This document shows, in pieces, positions 15,008-22,628 of a stretch of 23,153 bases of DNA. This DNA comes from Syntrophaceae bacterium (GTDB lineage: Bacteria > Desulfobacterota > Desulfomonilia > Desulfomonilales > Desulfomonilaceae): assembly GCA_014874425.1 (NCBI GenBank), contig JACWAG010000378.1:1-23153 (forward strand), in the 5' to 3' direction. The notes below the pieces were generated by a model that was not told the origin of the DNA, ran no database searches, and saw only the letters and a program-made list of their open reading frames with translations. Within the stretch, counting starts at the first letter, position 1, and every line of letters begins with the position of its first letter. The translations under genes and the position numbers were made by a program.

Positions 15008-16597
15008 ATGCTCTCAGGTCAGGATGTTCTTATAGTAGGGGTACGGGAAGGCGGCTACGGCGCTTCAATAGCAAGGGCCCTTGTGATCTCCGGCGCTAGG
15101 GTATTCGGGACTTCTCTTGATCCTGATAACCCTCGAGAACAGGATTTCTTTACCAACGCTGGCATTAGGCTCCTCTCAACGCCCCTAAAGTTCGATAGTG
15201 ACCGTCGCGATCAGGTGTTCGAGTCTTTGGAACGTATCGTCAACGAACTCAAGTCCTTTGGTGTATCGCGACTTGAAGCTGTGATTCACACGGTCGCTGG
15301 CGGCTTCCCCAGACAACCTTCTGTAATGAAGGCCGTTGGTGACATTCTCAAAGGCAAACATACATTTAGCGACATGGCTACAGCCGTCAAAAGAAATGTC
15401 TACTATGTGAACTCAGGGTCTTTCCTCGATCTCGCAGACGGTCTAGAAAGACTGTCGGACGGACAAACGCAATTTGCAGCGCTTACCTACCGGGGTGATC
15501 TACCCTATTTCATAAGTGATACTAAAGCTTACCTGGAAAAGCTCGCCGTACGCATGGCGCGCCACGGGAAGCGTTCTTTGATAGCCGCATTACCCGAAGC
15601 ATGGACCCAGTCGTCCCAGTTCTTTACGGGAATCGAACTTGCCGTCATTTACCACTACCTGACTGAATTGAAACCAATCAGCGCTTCGATTCCGCAAATC
15701 CAACCACTATTCTATTCAATGGAGACGGAACTGGCTGCTCTGGATGGCTTTGGGCGACTTCTGAACAGAATAGATATAAGACTGCATCTGAGATGGCGTT
15801 CAATAGTAGAAACTTCGGATGTTGTGAAGCTCAATCAGTTTGTAAGTGAATTTTTTGCCGAATTACGCTACGATGGAACGTTTGCCGTCCTTCGACGAGC
15901 TGTAGAAATAATATCGGACTTTGTCCGTGAGGCGTCAGGAATAATCTTTGTCAACAACTTGTTAGATTCAGGGAATTATTCGTCCGGCGATGTGCGCCAA
16001 GTGAGATATCACGATCTAGATGGAAACACAGCCATTGGTTTGGCGGCGCCCAGAAACAGGCCTGCGTCTGAAACAATTAAGGAACGTAGCTGGATAACAT
16101 TTGAAAAACCTGAAATCGCAAAGACGCTGGCCATGTATGGTCCCAACTTTCTTTTTCTCGATCGGGTAGTAATGGAAGCTGGAGAACTCCACGAAGGGAT
16201 GAAGGGTTTTGCGCGCTACACAGTGCCAACACCTGACATAAACCCATTAATGAAAGAACATTTTGTGAACATGCCTGTGTTTGGCGGACATCTTCAAATG
16301 GAAGCGGTAGCGCAATTTGCGGCTTTTATGGTATTGAAATTGCTTAAGAGTCACAGGGCGCTTCCCATTCTCACAGGGACGGCTTTCCCTGACCTGAACA
16401 CTATGGCGCCCCCAGGTGAAACCTTGACTATGATGGGTGTCATTAACATGCCGGACAAAAGAGATCTGGTTTTAGACGCTTTTATAGAAAATCGCTACGC
16501 CAGGACTTATGGCACTATTAAAGGAATGATCCTCAATGAACGTCTTGTAAAAAAGATGCTTGCTTCTTTTAACTCAGGGGAACCTGATTTGGATTAG
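15008..16597 (+). CDS. Fusion of a Rossmann (SDR/enoyl-reductase-like) domain and a FabA/FabZ-like hotdog domain
   Basis: This is a 529-residue protein. Residues 1-215 look like a short-chain dehydrogenase or enoyl-reductase Rossmann fold: LIVGVREGGYGASIARAL (8-25, nucleotide-binding loop), VIHTVAGGF near 92-100, and SDTKAYLEKLAVRMA (170-184), where Lys173 aligns with the SDR lysine. Residues ~370-515 look like a FabZ hotdog domain: FLFLDRVV (381-388), EHFVNMPVFGGHLQMEAVAQFA (417-438) and GTIKG near 502. Glu432 matches the FabZ catalytic acid, but the catalytic His position appears to be Tyr377. The middle region (~215-370) is unassigned. The pair suggests fatty-acyl chain modification, but activity is uncertain. 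The ATG at 15008 has AAGGA seven bases upstream and is preferred over a GTG nine codons earlier. The DHH gene starts 6 bp after the stop. Confidence 0.7.
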   Translation: MLSGQDVLIVGVREGGYGASIARALVISGARVFGTSLDPDNPREQDFFTNAGIRLLSTPLKFDSDRRDQVFESLERIVNELKSFGVSRLEAVIHTVAGGFPRQPSVMKAVGDILKGKHTFSDMATAVKRNVYYVNSGSFLDLADGLERLSDGQTQFAALTYRGDLPYFISDTKAYLEKLAVRMARHGKRSLIAALPEAWTQSSQFFTGIELAVIYHYLTELKPISASIPQIQPLFYSMETELAALDGFGRLLNRIDIRLHLRWRSIVETSDVVKLNQFVSEFFAELRYDGTFAVLRRAVEIISDFVREASGIIFVNNLLDSGNYSSGDVRQVRYHDLDGNTAIGLAAPRNRPASETIKERSWITFEKPEIAKTLAMYGPNFLFLDRVVMEAGELHEGMKGFARYTVPTPDINPLMKEHFVNMPVFGGHLQMEAVAQFAAFMVLKLLKSHRALPILTGTAFPDLNTMAPPGETLTMMGVINMPDKRDLVLDAFIENRYARTYGTIKGMILNERLVKKMLASFNSGEPDLD

Positions 16598-16603
16598 GGA
16601 CTC

Positions 16604-17665
16604 ATGCACACGCCACGGTGGGATATCGCTCTATCTGAAGACAAAGTCGCCGAACTCGGGTTGGTCGTCAAAGGGTCGAATCAGGCGGGATTTTTGATAC
16701 TCTGCCACAACAACCCCGATCCGGATACTCTTGCCGGCGCTTTCGGCTTTGCTTATCTGCTTCAGAAGAAATTCAACATGAGATGTGTAATTGGTTACGG
16801 GGGAGTAATGACAAGGGCAGAAAACAAGGCCATGGTCAACAGACTCAGGATCCCCGTTAAGAGAATGCGCTATGAGGATTTAAGTCAATATAGCGCAGTC
16901 GCTCTTATTGACGCTCAACCAATTACTGGAAACAATCTCATTGACTTTCGAGCTGTAAGTCAACTTTTAGTAGTAATCGATCATCATGCTTTACGTAAAG
17001 GCTCTCTGAAATCGCCTTTCCATGACGTTAGACCCACATATGGGGCTACGTCCACAATTATAACCGAATACCTAGTGGCTGCGGAACTTACCCCAACACG
17101 ATCAGTGGCCAACGCTTTGTTATACGGCATAAAGACCGATACTAATTCATTGATCAGGAGTTGCTGCAAGGCAGATTATCATGCTTTCAGCTACCTTTCA
17201 TCTCTTTCAAATCCGAGGGTCCTGGGATGTATTGAAAAACCGGCGCTCCCAATGGACTATTTCAGCGACTTTCAAAAGGGCCTGGCCAAAACTCACATAT
17301 ATCGAGATGTGGCGTGTTCTTTTCTTGGACGAGTTAGAACAGATTCTATCATACCGGAACTCGCCGATTTGCTCTTGCGAATCGAAGGAGTTACATGGTC
17401 TTTGTGTATGGGAGAGTATGAAGATATGATGCTAATATCGTTGAGGTCCAAATCTCGTACCCAAATGTCAGGCCTTTTACTGAGAAAGCTCGTAGGGAAA
17501 ACGGGTTCAGCAGGCGGTCACAAGGATCTTGCCGGCGGTCAAATAGTGATGTCAACATTAACTGATCAACAGAAAAGTTCTTTATCTTCTAAATTGATTA
17601 CAAAATTCCTGAAAATGCTAAAAAGAGAGAACGTTACGTCGAAGCCGTTGGTACGCGATGATTAG
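16604..17665 (+). CDS. DHH/DHHA1-family phosphoesterase
   Basis: This 353-residue protein shows the DHH-domain motifs in order: HNNPDPDTLAGA (35-46; His35, Asp39 and Asp41 bind metal), LIDAQP (101-106; Asp103), VIDHHA (124-129; Asp126-His127-His128) and YGIKTDT (174-180; Asp179). The C-terminal DHHA1 part has GSAGGHKDLAGG (301-312), which contacts substrate. Proteins of this length and layout are bifunctional nanoRNases/pAp phosphatases (NrnA-type) or hydrolyse cyclic dinucleotide products; which of these applies here cannot be read. All catalytic residues are present. The ATG has AGGGAC upstream and lies 6 bp after the Rossmann-hotdog gene, so the two are almost certainly cotranscribed. Its stop faces the hydroxyacid dehydrogenase stop with a 19-bp gap. 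Confidence 0.9.
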   Translation: MHTPRWDIALSEDKVAELGLVVKGSNQAGFLILCHNNPDPDTLAGAFGFAYLLQKKFNMRCVIGYGGVMTRAENKAMVNRLRIPVKRMRYEDLSQYSAVALIDAQPITGNNLIDFRAVSQLLVVIDHHALRKGSLKSPFHDVRPTYGATSTIITEYLVAAELTPTRSVANALLYGIKTDTNSLIRSCCKADYHAFSYLSSLSNPRVLGCIEKPALPMDYFSDFQKGLAKTHIYRDVACSFLGRVRTDSIIPELADLLLRIEGVTWSLCMGEYEDMMLISLRSKSRTQMSGLLLRKLVGKTGSAGGHKDLAGGQIVMSTLTDQQKSSLSSKLITKFLKMLKRENVTSKPLVRDD

Positions 17666-17684
17666 GTCTTATCCTAATTAGAAA

Positions 17685-18656
17685 TCATGTTTTGTCTCCA
17701 AGCAATTGAAGGTTTACGCAGTAATTTGGCGTTTCATCCCGTAGTAACACCTTCAGAATGTTTTCTTTAACCAGCGCCCCTATAGCCACATGATTTTGCT
17801 CAGTCACGCCAGCTATATGCGGCGTTGCAAAAACATTCCCCATTCTCAAAAGCGGATGATTGGGGTCAACTGGTTCAGTAGCAAAAACATCCAGCCCTGC
17901 GCCAGCGATCAGTTGATTTTCTAGAGCCAAGACTAGGTCCGCCTCATTAACAACCGGCCCACGGGACACGTTGATCACAAACGCTGAACTTCTCATACGT
18001 TTAAAAAGACTCATGTCAAAAAGATTACGGGTTTCGTTTGTAAGCGTCACAGTGGATATTACAAAGTCCACTCTTTCAGCCATGTCCAAAAGATCCGATG
18101 TGTCGCCGACTCTTCTGACCCCGATTGCAATCTCTATCAATGGGGCCGGTGTTCTCCTTATGGCGTCGACTTGCATTCCGAGGGCGATCAATTTTCGCGC
18201 CAACGCTTGTCCAACCTTACCGAACCCTACAATCAACGCTGTTTTTTCAAAAAGGGCCTGACCCACAGGGAAGCCACAAACACTGTTTCGCAATGACGAA
18301 AAACATTCCCGGATCCTTCTGGAAAGTCCCATCATAAGAAAAACGGCGTGTTCCGCTGTTGAATCAGCGTTTGGCGTCTCGTCCCCCGGCACATTACATA
18401 CCCTGACCCCCAACTCGGTAGCCGCGTTTATATCGACACCTTCAAGACCAACACCCCATTGCTGGATAAGCTTCACGGGGCCTGCCTCAATGACTGAACG
18501 GTCAACCCTGGCCACAAGCGGTATCAACACGTGAGCGTCGCGAGCGGCTGATATCAGATTCTCATTGGGACAATTCACCACTTCATGCTGCGGAAGTAGC
18601 TTCTTCAGGTGTTCAACAGAGCTGGCAAATGTGGTCCCACAAAACAGGATTTTCAT
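17685..18656 (-). CDS. D-isomer-specific 2-hydroxyacid dehydrogenase (NAD-dependent)
   Basis: This is a 323-residue protein of the phosphoglycerate dehydrogenase/glycerate dehydrogenase family. It has the NAD loop VGFGKVGQALA (143-153), Arg232 in VSRGPVV, Glu261 in DVFATEPVDP and His280 in TPHIAG, the expected substrate-binding Arg and Glu/His relay. AEHAVFLMMGLSRR (101-114) is the usual inter-domain helix. It interconverts a 2-oxoacid and a D-2-hydroxyacid; the exact acid is open, and no ACT domain is present, so dedicated serine-pathway SerA is less likely. The ATG at 18656 has AGAAGGA six bases upstream and is preferred over starts up to 18713. It lies 40 bp downstream of the lipoprotein gene on the same strand. 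Confidence 0.9.
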   Translation of the reverse strand: MKILFCGTTFASSVEHLKKLLPQHEVVNCPNENLISAARDAHVLIPLVARVDRSVIEAGPVKLIQQWGVGLEGVDINAATELGVRVCNVPGDETPNADSTAEHAVFLMMGLSRRIRECFSSLRNSVCGFPVGQALFEKTALIVGFGKVGQALARKLIALGMQVDAIRRTPAPLIEIAIGVRRVGDTSDLLDMAERVDFVISTVTLTNETRNLFDMSLFKRMRSSAFVINVSRGPVVNEADLVLALENQLIAGAGLDVFATEPVDPNHPLLRMGNVFATPHIAGVTEQNHVAIGALVKENILKVLLRDETPNYCVNLQLLGDKT

Positions 18657-18696
18657 GACCATTCCTTCTATGCGTTCAATCTGAGTTGCGCAACCG

Positions 18697-19131
18697 TCAA
18701 TACTGACCAACAACGGTAATTGTGAACCCTTGGCTTCCGTCTATCGGACAAATGTTAGCTTCAAGATATGCTGCAATAGGAAACAATGGACATGTGTTAC
18801 CGGGAACCAGGAACCTAGGTAGCTCCAAACCCAGTATCTCAGACCTTCCGTTTCCATATCTCCTTGCCATCAGGGGTTCTTCTGGTGAAGGCGCTCCAGG
18901 ATCAATTGGAATTTTAATATTTCTGATTTGTCGGGTTCTCTCGCACACGACTATTATGCTTTGAACATTGTGAGCCTGATCCACTCTATCGGCGCCCTGG
19001 ACAAAACGTTCCCTGTAGCCACAGGAGGCGCAAGACACATCTATAACAGCAACCTCCGACATTGCGTCCACACAGGCCGAGAGAATCAGCAAAACCATGA
19101 TAAGCGGCAGGAAATGATGTCGACTTGTCAT
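18697..19131 (-). CDS. Putative cysteine-containing lipoprotein of unknown function
   Basis: The precursor is 144 residues from the chosen ATG (19131). Residues 1-20 form a lipoprotein signal ending in LSAC, with Cys20 as the lipidated residue. The mature part carries CASCGYRERF (Cys34, Cys37) and further Cys at 63, 114 and 128, a spacing that could make a small zinc ribbon or disulphides. I do not recognise the family. In-frame starts at 19143 and 19152 (GTG) exist; neither has a well-spaced ribosome binding site. The promoter candidate at 19169-19198 would leave only ~10 nt before 19152, which favours the later start. It is followed by the hydroxyacid dehydrogenase gene. Confidence 0.65.
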   Translation of the reverse strand: MTSRHHFLPLIMVLLILSACVDAMSEVAVIDVSCASCGYRERFVQGADRVDQAHNVQSIIVVCERTRQIRNIKIPIDPGAPSPEEPLMARRYGNGRSEILGLELPRFLVPGNTCPLFPIAAYLEANICPIDGSQGFTITVVGQY

Positions 19132-19168
19132 CTCTCTATCCATCGCTCCCACGTCGTCTCATAACCTT

Positions 19169-19198
19169 ATTATCAGAGCGTTCTATTCTGTGGTCCAA
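19169..19198 (-). promoter_or_regulatory. Candidate promoter of the lipoprotein/hydroxyacid dehydrogenase pair
   Basis: On the minus strand TTGGAC (19193-19198), 18 bp, then GATAAT (19169-19174; five of six). The -35 is weak (three of six). It predicts a ~31-nt leader to the ATG at 19131. Confidence 0.3.
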
Positions 19199-19238
19199 AG
19201 ATAGGAAATTAGCACATTTTTGAAGAAATAGCGGGCAA

Positions 19239-20405
19239 TTAATTACGTCCGATCCATTTGGAACGTACAATTTCACTTACTTCGTCGTGAAAAAGCTCAA
19301 TATCATCAAGTGAGTTCAAGTTCTTACACGAAATAGAATTCATGGCGTCCAGACAAATAGTCGATATTTGATGAAATGGAATTCGACCGTTAAGAAACAT
19401 GTCCACAGCCACTTCATCAGCAGCGTTTAGTATCACAGGGCTAACTGTCTCATTTTCATTAAGCGCGTCATAAGCTGCTTTAAGCAGAGGAAACTTATTT
19501 GTATCTGGTCTTTCAAAAGTAAAAGGGGAAATACTCGAGAAATCAATAGGCTTTGTTCCTGAACACATCCTGTTGGGAAAACCCAATGCGTAGCTGATTG
19601 GTATTTTCATATCTGTTGCGCCTATCTGAGCCAAGATCGATCCATCACCAAACTCGACCATGGAATGGACCAGACTTTCAGGATGTATTACCACTTCTAT
19701 GTTATCGGCCTCGACCCCGAACAACCACCTTGTCTCAATTACCTCCAGACCTTTGTTCATAAGTGTCGCTGAATCCACCGTCACTTTAGGACCCATTTTC
19801 CATCTTGGATGCCTCAGCGTCTCATCCCTGGTAACCAAGGCCATTTCTTCAATGGATTTTCTCAGGAAAGGACCTCCGGAAGCCGTAAGCAGGATCCTTT
19901 TCACCACATGGCGCCTATTACCCTCAAGACACTGAAAGATGGCTGATTGCTCCGAGTCAACCGGAGTTAGGGTTATCTTCGAAGCCTGGACTGCGTCCAT
20001 AAAGGACTTGCCGGCCAAAACCAAGACTTCTTTAGTGGCTAGAGCGAGGTCCTTTTTAGCTGCCAATGTCCAAAAAGCCGGGCGTAATCCGACACTACCA
20101 GGGAGCGCCCCTACAACTATGTCCGCAAAATCCGCCTTCGATGCCGCCTCAAGACCTTCTGCCCCACAGAATATTTTTGTTGGTCCTGAGTAATCGCGCA
20201 AGAGACCCCGTAGTTCTACAAAAGCCTTTTCGTTCGACACTGACACCAAGTCCGGACAAAATTCCCGAATCTGAGACTCTACTAGACTAACATTGGAACC
20301 AGCAGCCAAAGCGGCTATTCTAAATTCTCCACCGTTACATCGGACTACGTCAAGGGCCTGAATCCCAATAGAGCCGGTTGAACCAAGGATTGAAATTCCT
20401 TTCAT
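19239..20405 (-). CDS. dxr: 1-deoxy-D-xylulose-5-phosphate reductoisomerase
   Basis: This 388-residue DXR has the NADPH loop ILGSTGSIG (6-14), the metal-binding TPVDSEQSAIFQ (147-158; Asp150, Glu152) with Glu221 in MNKGLEVIE, the flexible loop HPRWKMG (199-205) and HPESLVHSMVEF (241-252). It converts DXP to 2-C-methyl-D-erythritol 4-phosphate, the first committed step of isoprenoid synthesis by the MEP pathway. The motif usually written ALANKE reads ALATKE here. The ATG overlaps the cdsA stop by four bases (ATGA), indicating translational coupling. It is the last gene of the pyrH-frr-uppS-cdsA-dxr run; rseP, often next in proteobacteria, is absent from this spot. Confidence 0.97.
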   Translation of the reverse strand: MKGISILGSTGSIGIQALDVVRCNGGEFRIAALAAGSNVSLVESQIREFCPDLVSVSNEKAFVELRGLLRDYSGPTKIFCGAEGLEAASKADFADIVVGALPGSVGLRPAFWTLAAKKDLALATKEVLVLAGKSFMDAVQASKITLTPVDSEQSAIFQCLEGNRRHVVKRILLTASGGPFLRKSIEEMALVTRDETLRHPRWKMGPKVTVDSATLMNKGLEVIETRWLFGVEADNIEVVIHPESLVHSMVEFGDGSILAQIGATDMKIPISYALGFPNRMCSGTKPIDFSSISPFTFERPDTNKFPLLKAAYDALNENETVSPVILNAADEVAVDMFLNGRIPFHQISTICLDAMNSISCKNLNSLDDIELFHDEVSEIVRSKWIGRN

Positions 20406-21214
20406 GAGAAGACTCCCAAGCCCGACAGGACGACGAAGTAGAAAACAGTAGGAATAGCAGGAATGAGGCTGTCAGCTCGATCCAGAACCCCGCCGTGTCC
20501 GGGAATTATGGAGCCAAAATCCTTTATTTCAAGTCTTCTTTTCAAGGCGGACGCGCAAAGATCACCTATTGGAGCCACTATGGCAATTATGACGCTGAGT
20601 TGAAACAATGCCCATAGGGGAGCCAAGTTTGGCGCAATAAGTTTCATCAACAACATGCCTAGTAAATTCCCCCCGAAACCGCCTATTAATCCTTCTATGG
20701 TCTTGGAGGGACTCACATGAGTCGACAAACGGCGCCTGCCCAAGTATTTACCTCCGAAATAGGCCCCGGCGTCTCCCAAACAAACAACCACTAGAGAGAA
20801 TATTACCCATAGGTTCCCATTGTTCATGCGAGATAGCGGAACCGCATGCGCAAGAGGAACAACGAGGTAGGCGCAGGCGAAAATGATCTGCGAAGCAGAT
20901 TCGATGGTATTCTCAATAACATTGTAAAGGAAAAGATGGATCCCTAAAATTACTAGAGGAGCGAAAACCACAATCGTAGGTATCGCTCTAACAGGACAAA
21001 TGTAAAAAAAGAACATTATTGACGTTGAAAAAAGTATTGCTAGAACTTTTGAAGAGTTGGAACGTAATCCAGGCAATTTTGACGCAAGTTCCCAAGTTCC
21101 AATTAAAACAAATATCGCTACAAGTACCGAAATAGCCTCTACCCCTCCGAATAATAAAGTCGGTAATATTATAGCGGCCAATACGGCGGCGGTGATGACT
21201 CTCAAACCCAGCAT
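20402..21214 (-). CDS. cdsA: Phosphatidate cytidylyltransferase (CDP-diacylglycerol synthase)
   Basis: This polytopic inner-membrane protein of about 270 residues has some eight hydrophobic helices. The C-terminal CDS signature is complete: SALKRRLEIKDFGS followed by PGHGGVLDRADS (about residues 222-249). The earlier GDAGAYFGGKYLGRR and SPSKTIEG elements are also present. It makes CDP-diacylglycerol from CTP and phosphatidic acid, the branch point for phospholipids. An ATG at 21220 is in frame, but the AAGGA at 21221-21225 abuts it with no spacing, whereas it stands six bases before the ATG at 21214, so I prefer the latter. The gene lies a few bases after uppS and overlaps dxr by four. Confidence 0.96.
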   Translation of the reverse strand: MLGLRVITAAVLAAIILPTLLFGGVEAISVLVAIFVLIGTWELASKLPGLRSNSSKVLAILFSTSIMFFFYICPVRAIPTIVVFAPLVILGIHLFLYNVIENTIESASQIIFACAYLVVPLAHAVPLSRMNNGNLWVIFSLVVVCLGDAGAYFGGKYLGRRRLSTHVSPSKTIEGLIGGFGGNLLGMLLMKLIAPNLAPLWALFQLSVIIAIVAPIGDLCASALKRRLEIKDFGSIIPGHGGVLDRADSLIPAIPTVFYFVVLSGLGVFS

Positions 21215-21223
21215 TTTCATTCC

Positions 21224-21982
21224 TTAAGATTGGGACTGAATTTGTTCGGAGATTTTTCCATAGCGGCGCTGCCTGGAACGAAATTCTTCGATGGCCTTCC
21301 AAAAGGAATTTTCATCGAAGTCCGGCCACAACTGATCCGTGAAATAAAGTTCAGCGTAGGCTAACTGCCAAAGCAAAAAATTACTTATTCGAATCTCACC
21401 GCCAGTTCGTATCAAGAGATCTGGATCGGGCAAATTTGCAGTGTTAAGGCATGACGAAAACACACTGTCGTTAACGTCTTCGTTTTTCATGCTCCCCGAG
21501 AGCAAAGCTTCGTGAACTTTCAAAGCCGCGGAGATTATCTCCTGCCTTCCACCATATGATAGAGCCACGGTGAGGACCATTGTTCGATTTTTTGAAGTTT
21601 TGGCAAGAGCGGCCTCGATCTTGTTTTTGACAAATGCCGGCAAACGTTTTGTCTGACCAATAATATTAAAACGAATGTCGTTCTTGTGAATTTCATCAAT
21701 TTCAGAATCAATAAACTGCGATAGCAGTTTCATCAGTCCGGAAACTTCAGACTCCGGCCGCTGCCAGTTTTCGGTCGAGAACGCATACAAAGTCAGGAAT
21801 TTGATTCCGTTGCTCCGGCAAAATTCGACCGCTCGACGTACAGATTTCGCTCCCTGTCTATGTCCTTCAAGACGAGGCATAAAACGCTTTTTAGCCCAGC
21901 GTCCATTGCCATCCATTATTATGGCGACATGGGTAGGAAGCGCGTTGGTAGATTGATCAGAATTGGGGCTCAACAAAATCAC
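21224..21982 (-). CDS. uppS: Isoprenyl transferase (undecaprenyl-diphosphate synthase type)
   Basis: This 252-residue cis-prenyltransferase has MDGNGRWAK (23-31, with Asp24 binding the diphosphate magnesium), GHRQGAKSVRR, the LTLYAFSTENWQRP segment, ALSYGGRQEI and a C-terminal LLIRTGGEIRISNFLLWQ region ending in ELYFTD. It extends farnesyl diphosphate with isopentenyl diphosphate to the C55 carrier lipid precursor used for peptidoglycan and O-antigen. The commonly seen RTSGE reads RTGGE here. It shares the operon with dxr, which supplies its substrates. The gap to frr is 43 bp and the gap to cdsA is under 10 bp. Confidence 0.96.
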   Translation of the reverse strand: MILLSPNSDQSTNALPTHVAIIMDGNGRWAKKRFMPRLEGHRQGAKSVRRAVEFCRSNGIKFLTLYAFSTENWQRPESEVSGLMKLLSQFIDSEIDEIHKNDIRFNIIGQTKRLPAFVKNKIEAALAKTSKNRTMVLTVALSYGGRQEIISAALKVHEALLSGSMKNEDVNDSVFSSCLNTANLPDPDLLIRTGGEIRISNFLLWQLAYAELYFTDQLWPDFDENSFWKAIEEFRSRQRRYGKISEQIQSQS

Positions 21983-22025
21983 TCACAAATTCATGGGTAG
22001 GATACTGAGGAAAAGGGCCTAGATG

Positions 22026-22583
22026 TCATATCTCCATGATTTCAGACTCTTTGTCAGCCATGACCACATCAACCTTGCCTATATATTCGTCAGTCGTCTT
22101 TTGGACTCTCTCCTGGGCCTTGTGAAGATCATCCTCGGAAATCTCTTTGTCTTTTTTCAAATCTTTTAAAAGTTCATTTGTATCGCGTCGGTGGTTTCTG
22201 ATTTGTACCTTGAATTCCTCACCCAGCTTTTTGACTATTTTGACCAACTCTTTTCTTCTCTGAGAAGTAAGAGGTGGCAGAACCACTCTAATGACTTTTC
22301 CGTCATTCATTGGGTTGAGGCCAAGATCCGACTTTAAAATCGCCTTCTCGATATCGGGCACAGCCTGCGAATCCCAAGGCTGAATAGCGATCTGCCGAGG
22401 TTCTGGGATTGAAAGAGTCGCCAACTGATTCAAGGGGGTCGGTGTCCCGTAGTAATTGGGTGTTATACCGTCAAGGAGCGCAAGCGACGCCCTTCCCGTC
22501 CGGATTCGTTTCAGGTCCTTTTTTAGGGCCTCTATGGACTTATCCATCGCAGACTTCAATTCAATGAGCGCATCTTCTAACAT
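22026..22583 (-). CDS. frr: Ribosome recycling factor
   Basis: This 185-residue protein has normal RRF length. Its diagnostic run is RTGRASLALLDGI (28-40), YYGTPTPLNQLA (43-54), PEPRQIAIQPWD and LNPMNDGKVIRV, then RRKELVK and the long C-terminal helix with KVQIRNHRRD. RRF works with EF-G to split post-termination ribosomes. It sits between pyrH (45 bp upstream) and uppS, the usual bacterial order. Confidence 0.97.
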   Translation of the reverse strand: MLEDALIELKSAMDKSIEALKKDLKRIRTGRASLALLDGITPNYYGTPTPLNQLATLSIPEPRQIAIQPWDSQAVPDIEKAILKSDLGLNPMNDGKVIRVVLPPLTSQRRKELVKIVKKLGEEFKVQIRNHRRDTNELLKDLKKDKEISEDDLHKAQERVQKTTDEYIGKVDVVMADKESEIMEI

Positions 22584-22628
22584 AACTGCTCCAGTATATT
22601 CTGTTCACTTGAGGTTACGGTTTGCAAA

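Noticed and set aside
17661..17678. ATTAGG-tcttat-CCTAAT hairpin between two convergent stops
   Set aside because: The stem is 6 bp and AT-rich with no proper U-tract in either direction, so it is too weak to call a terminator.
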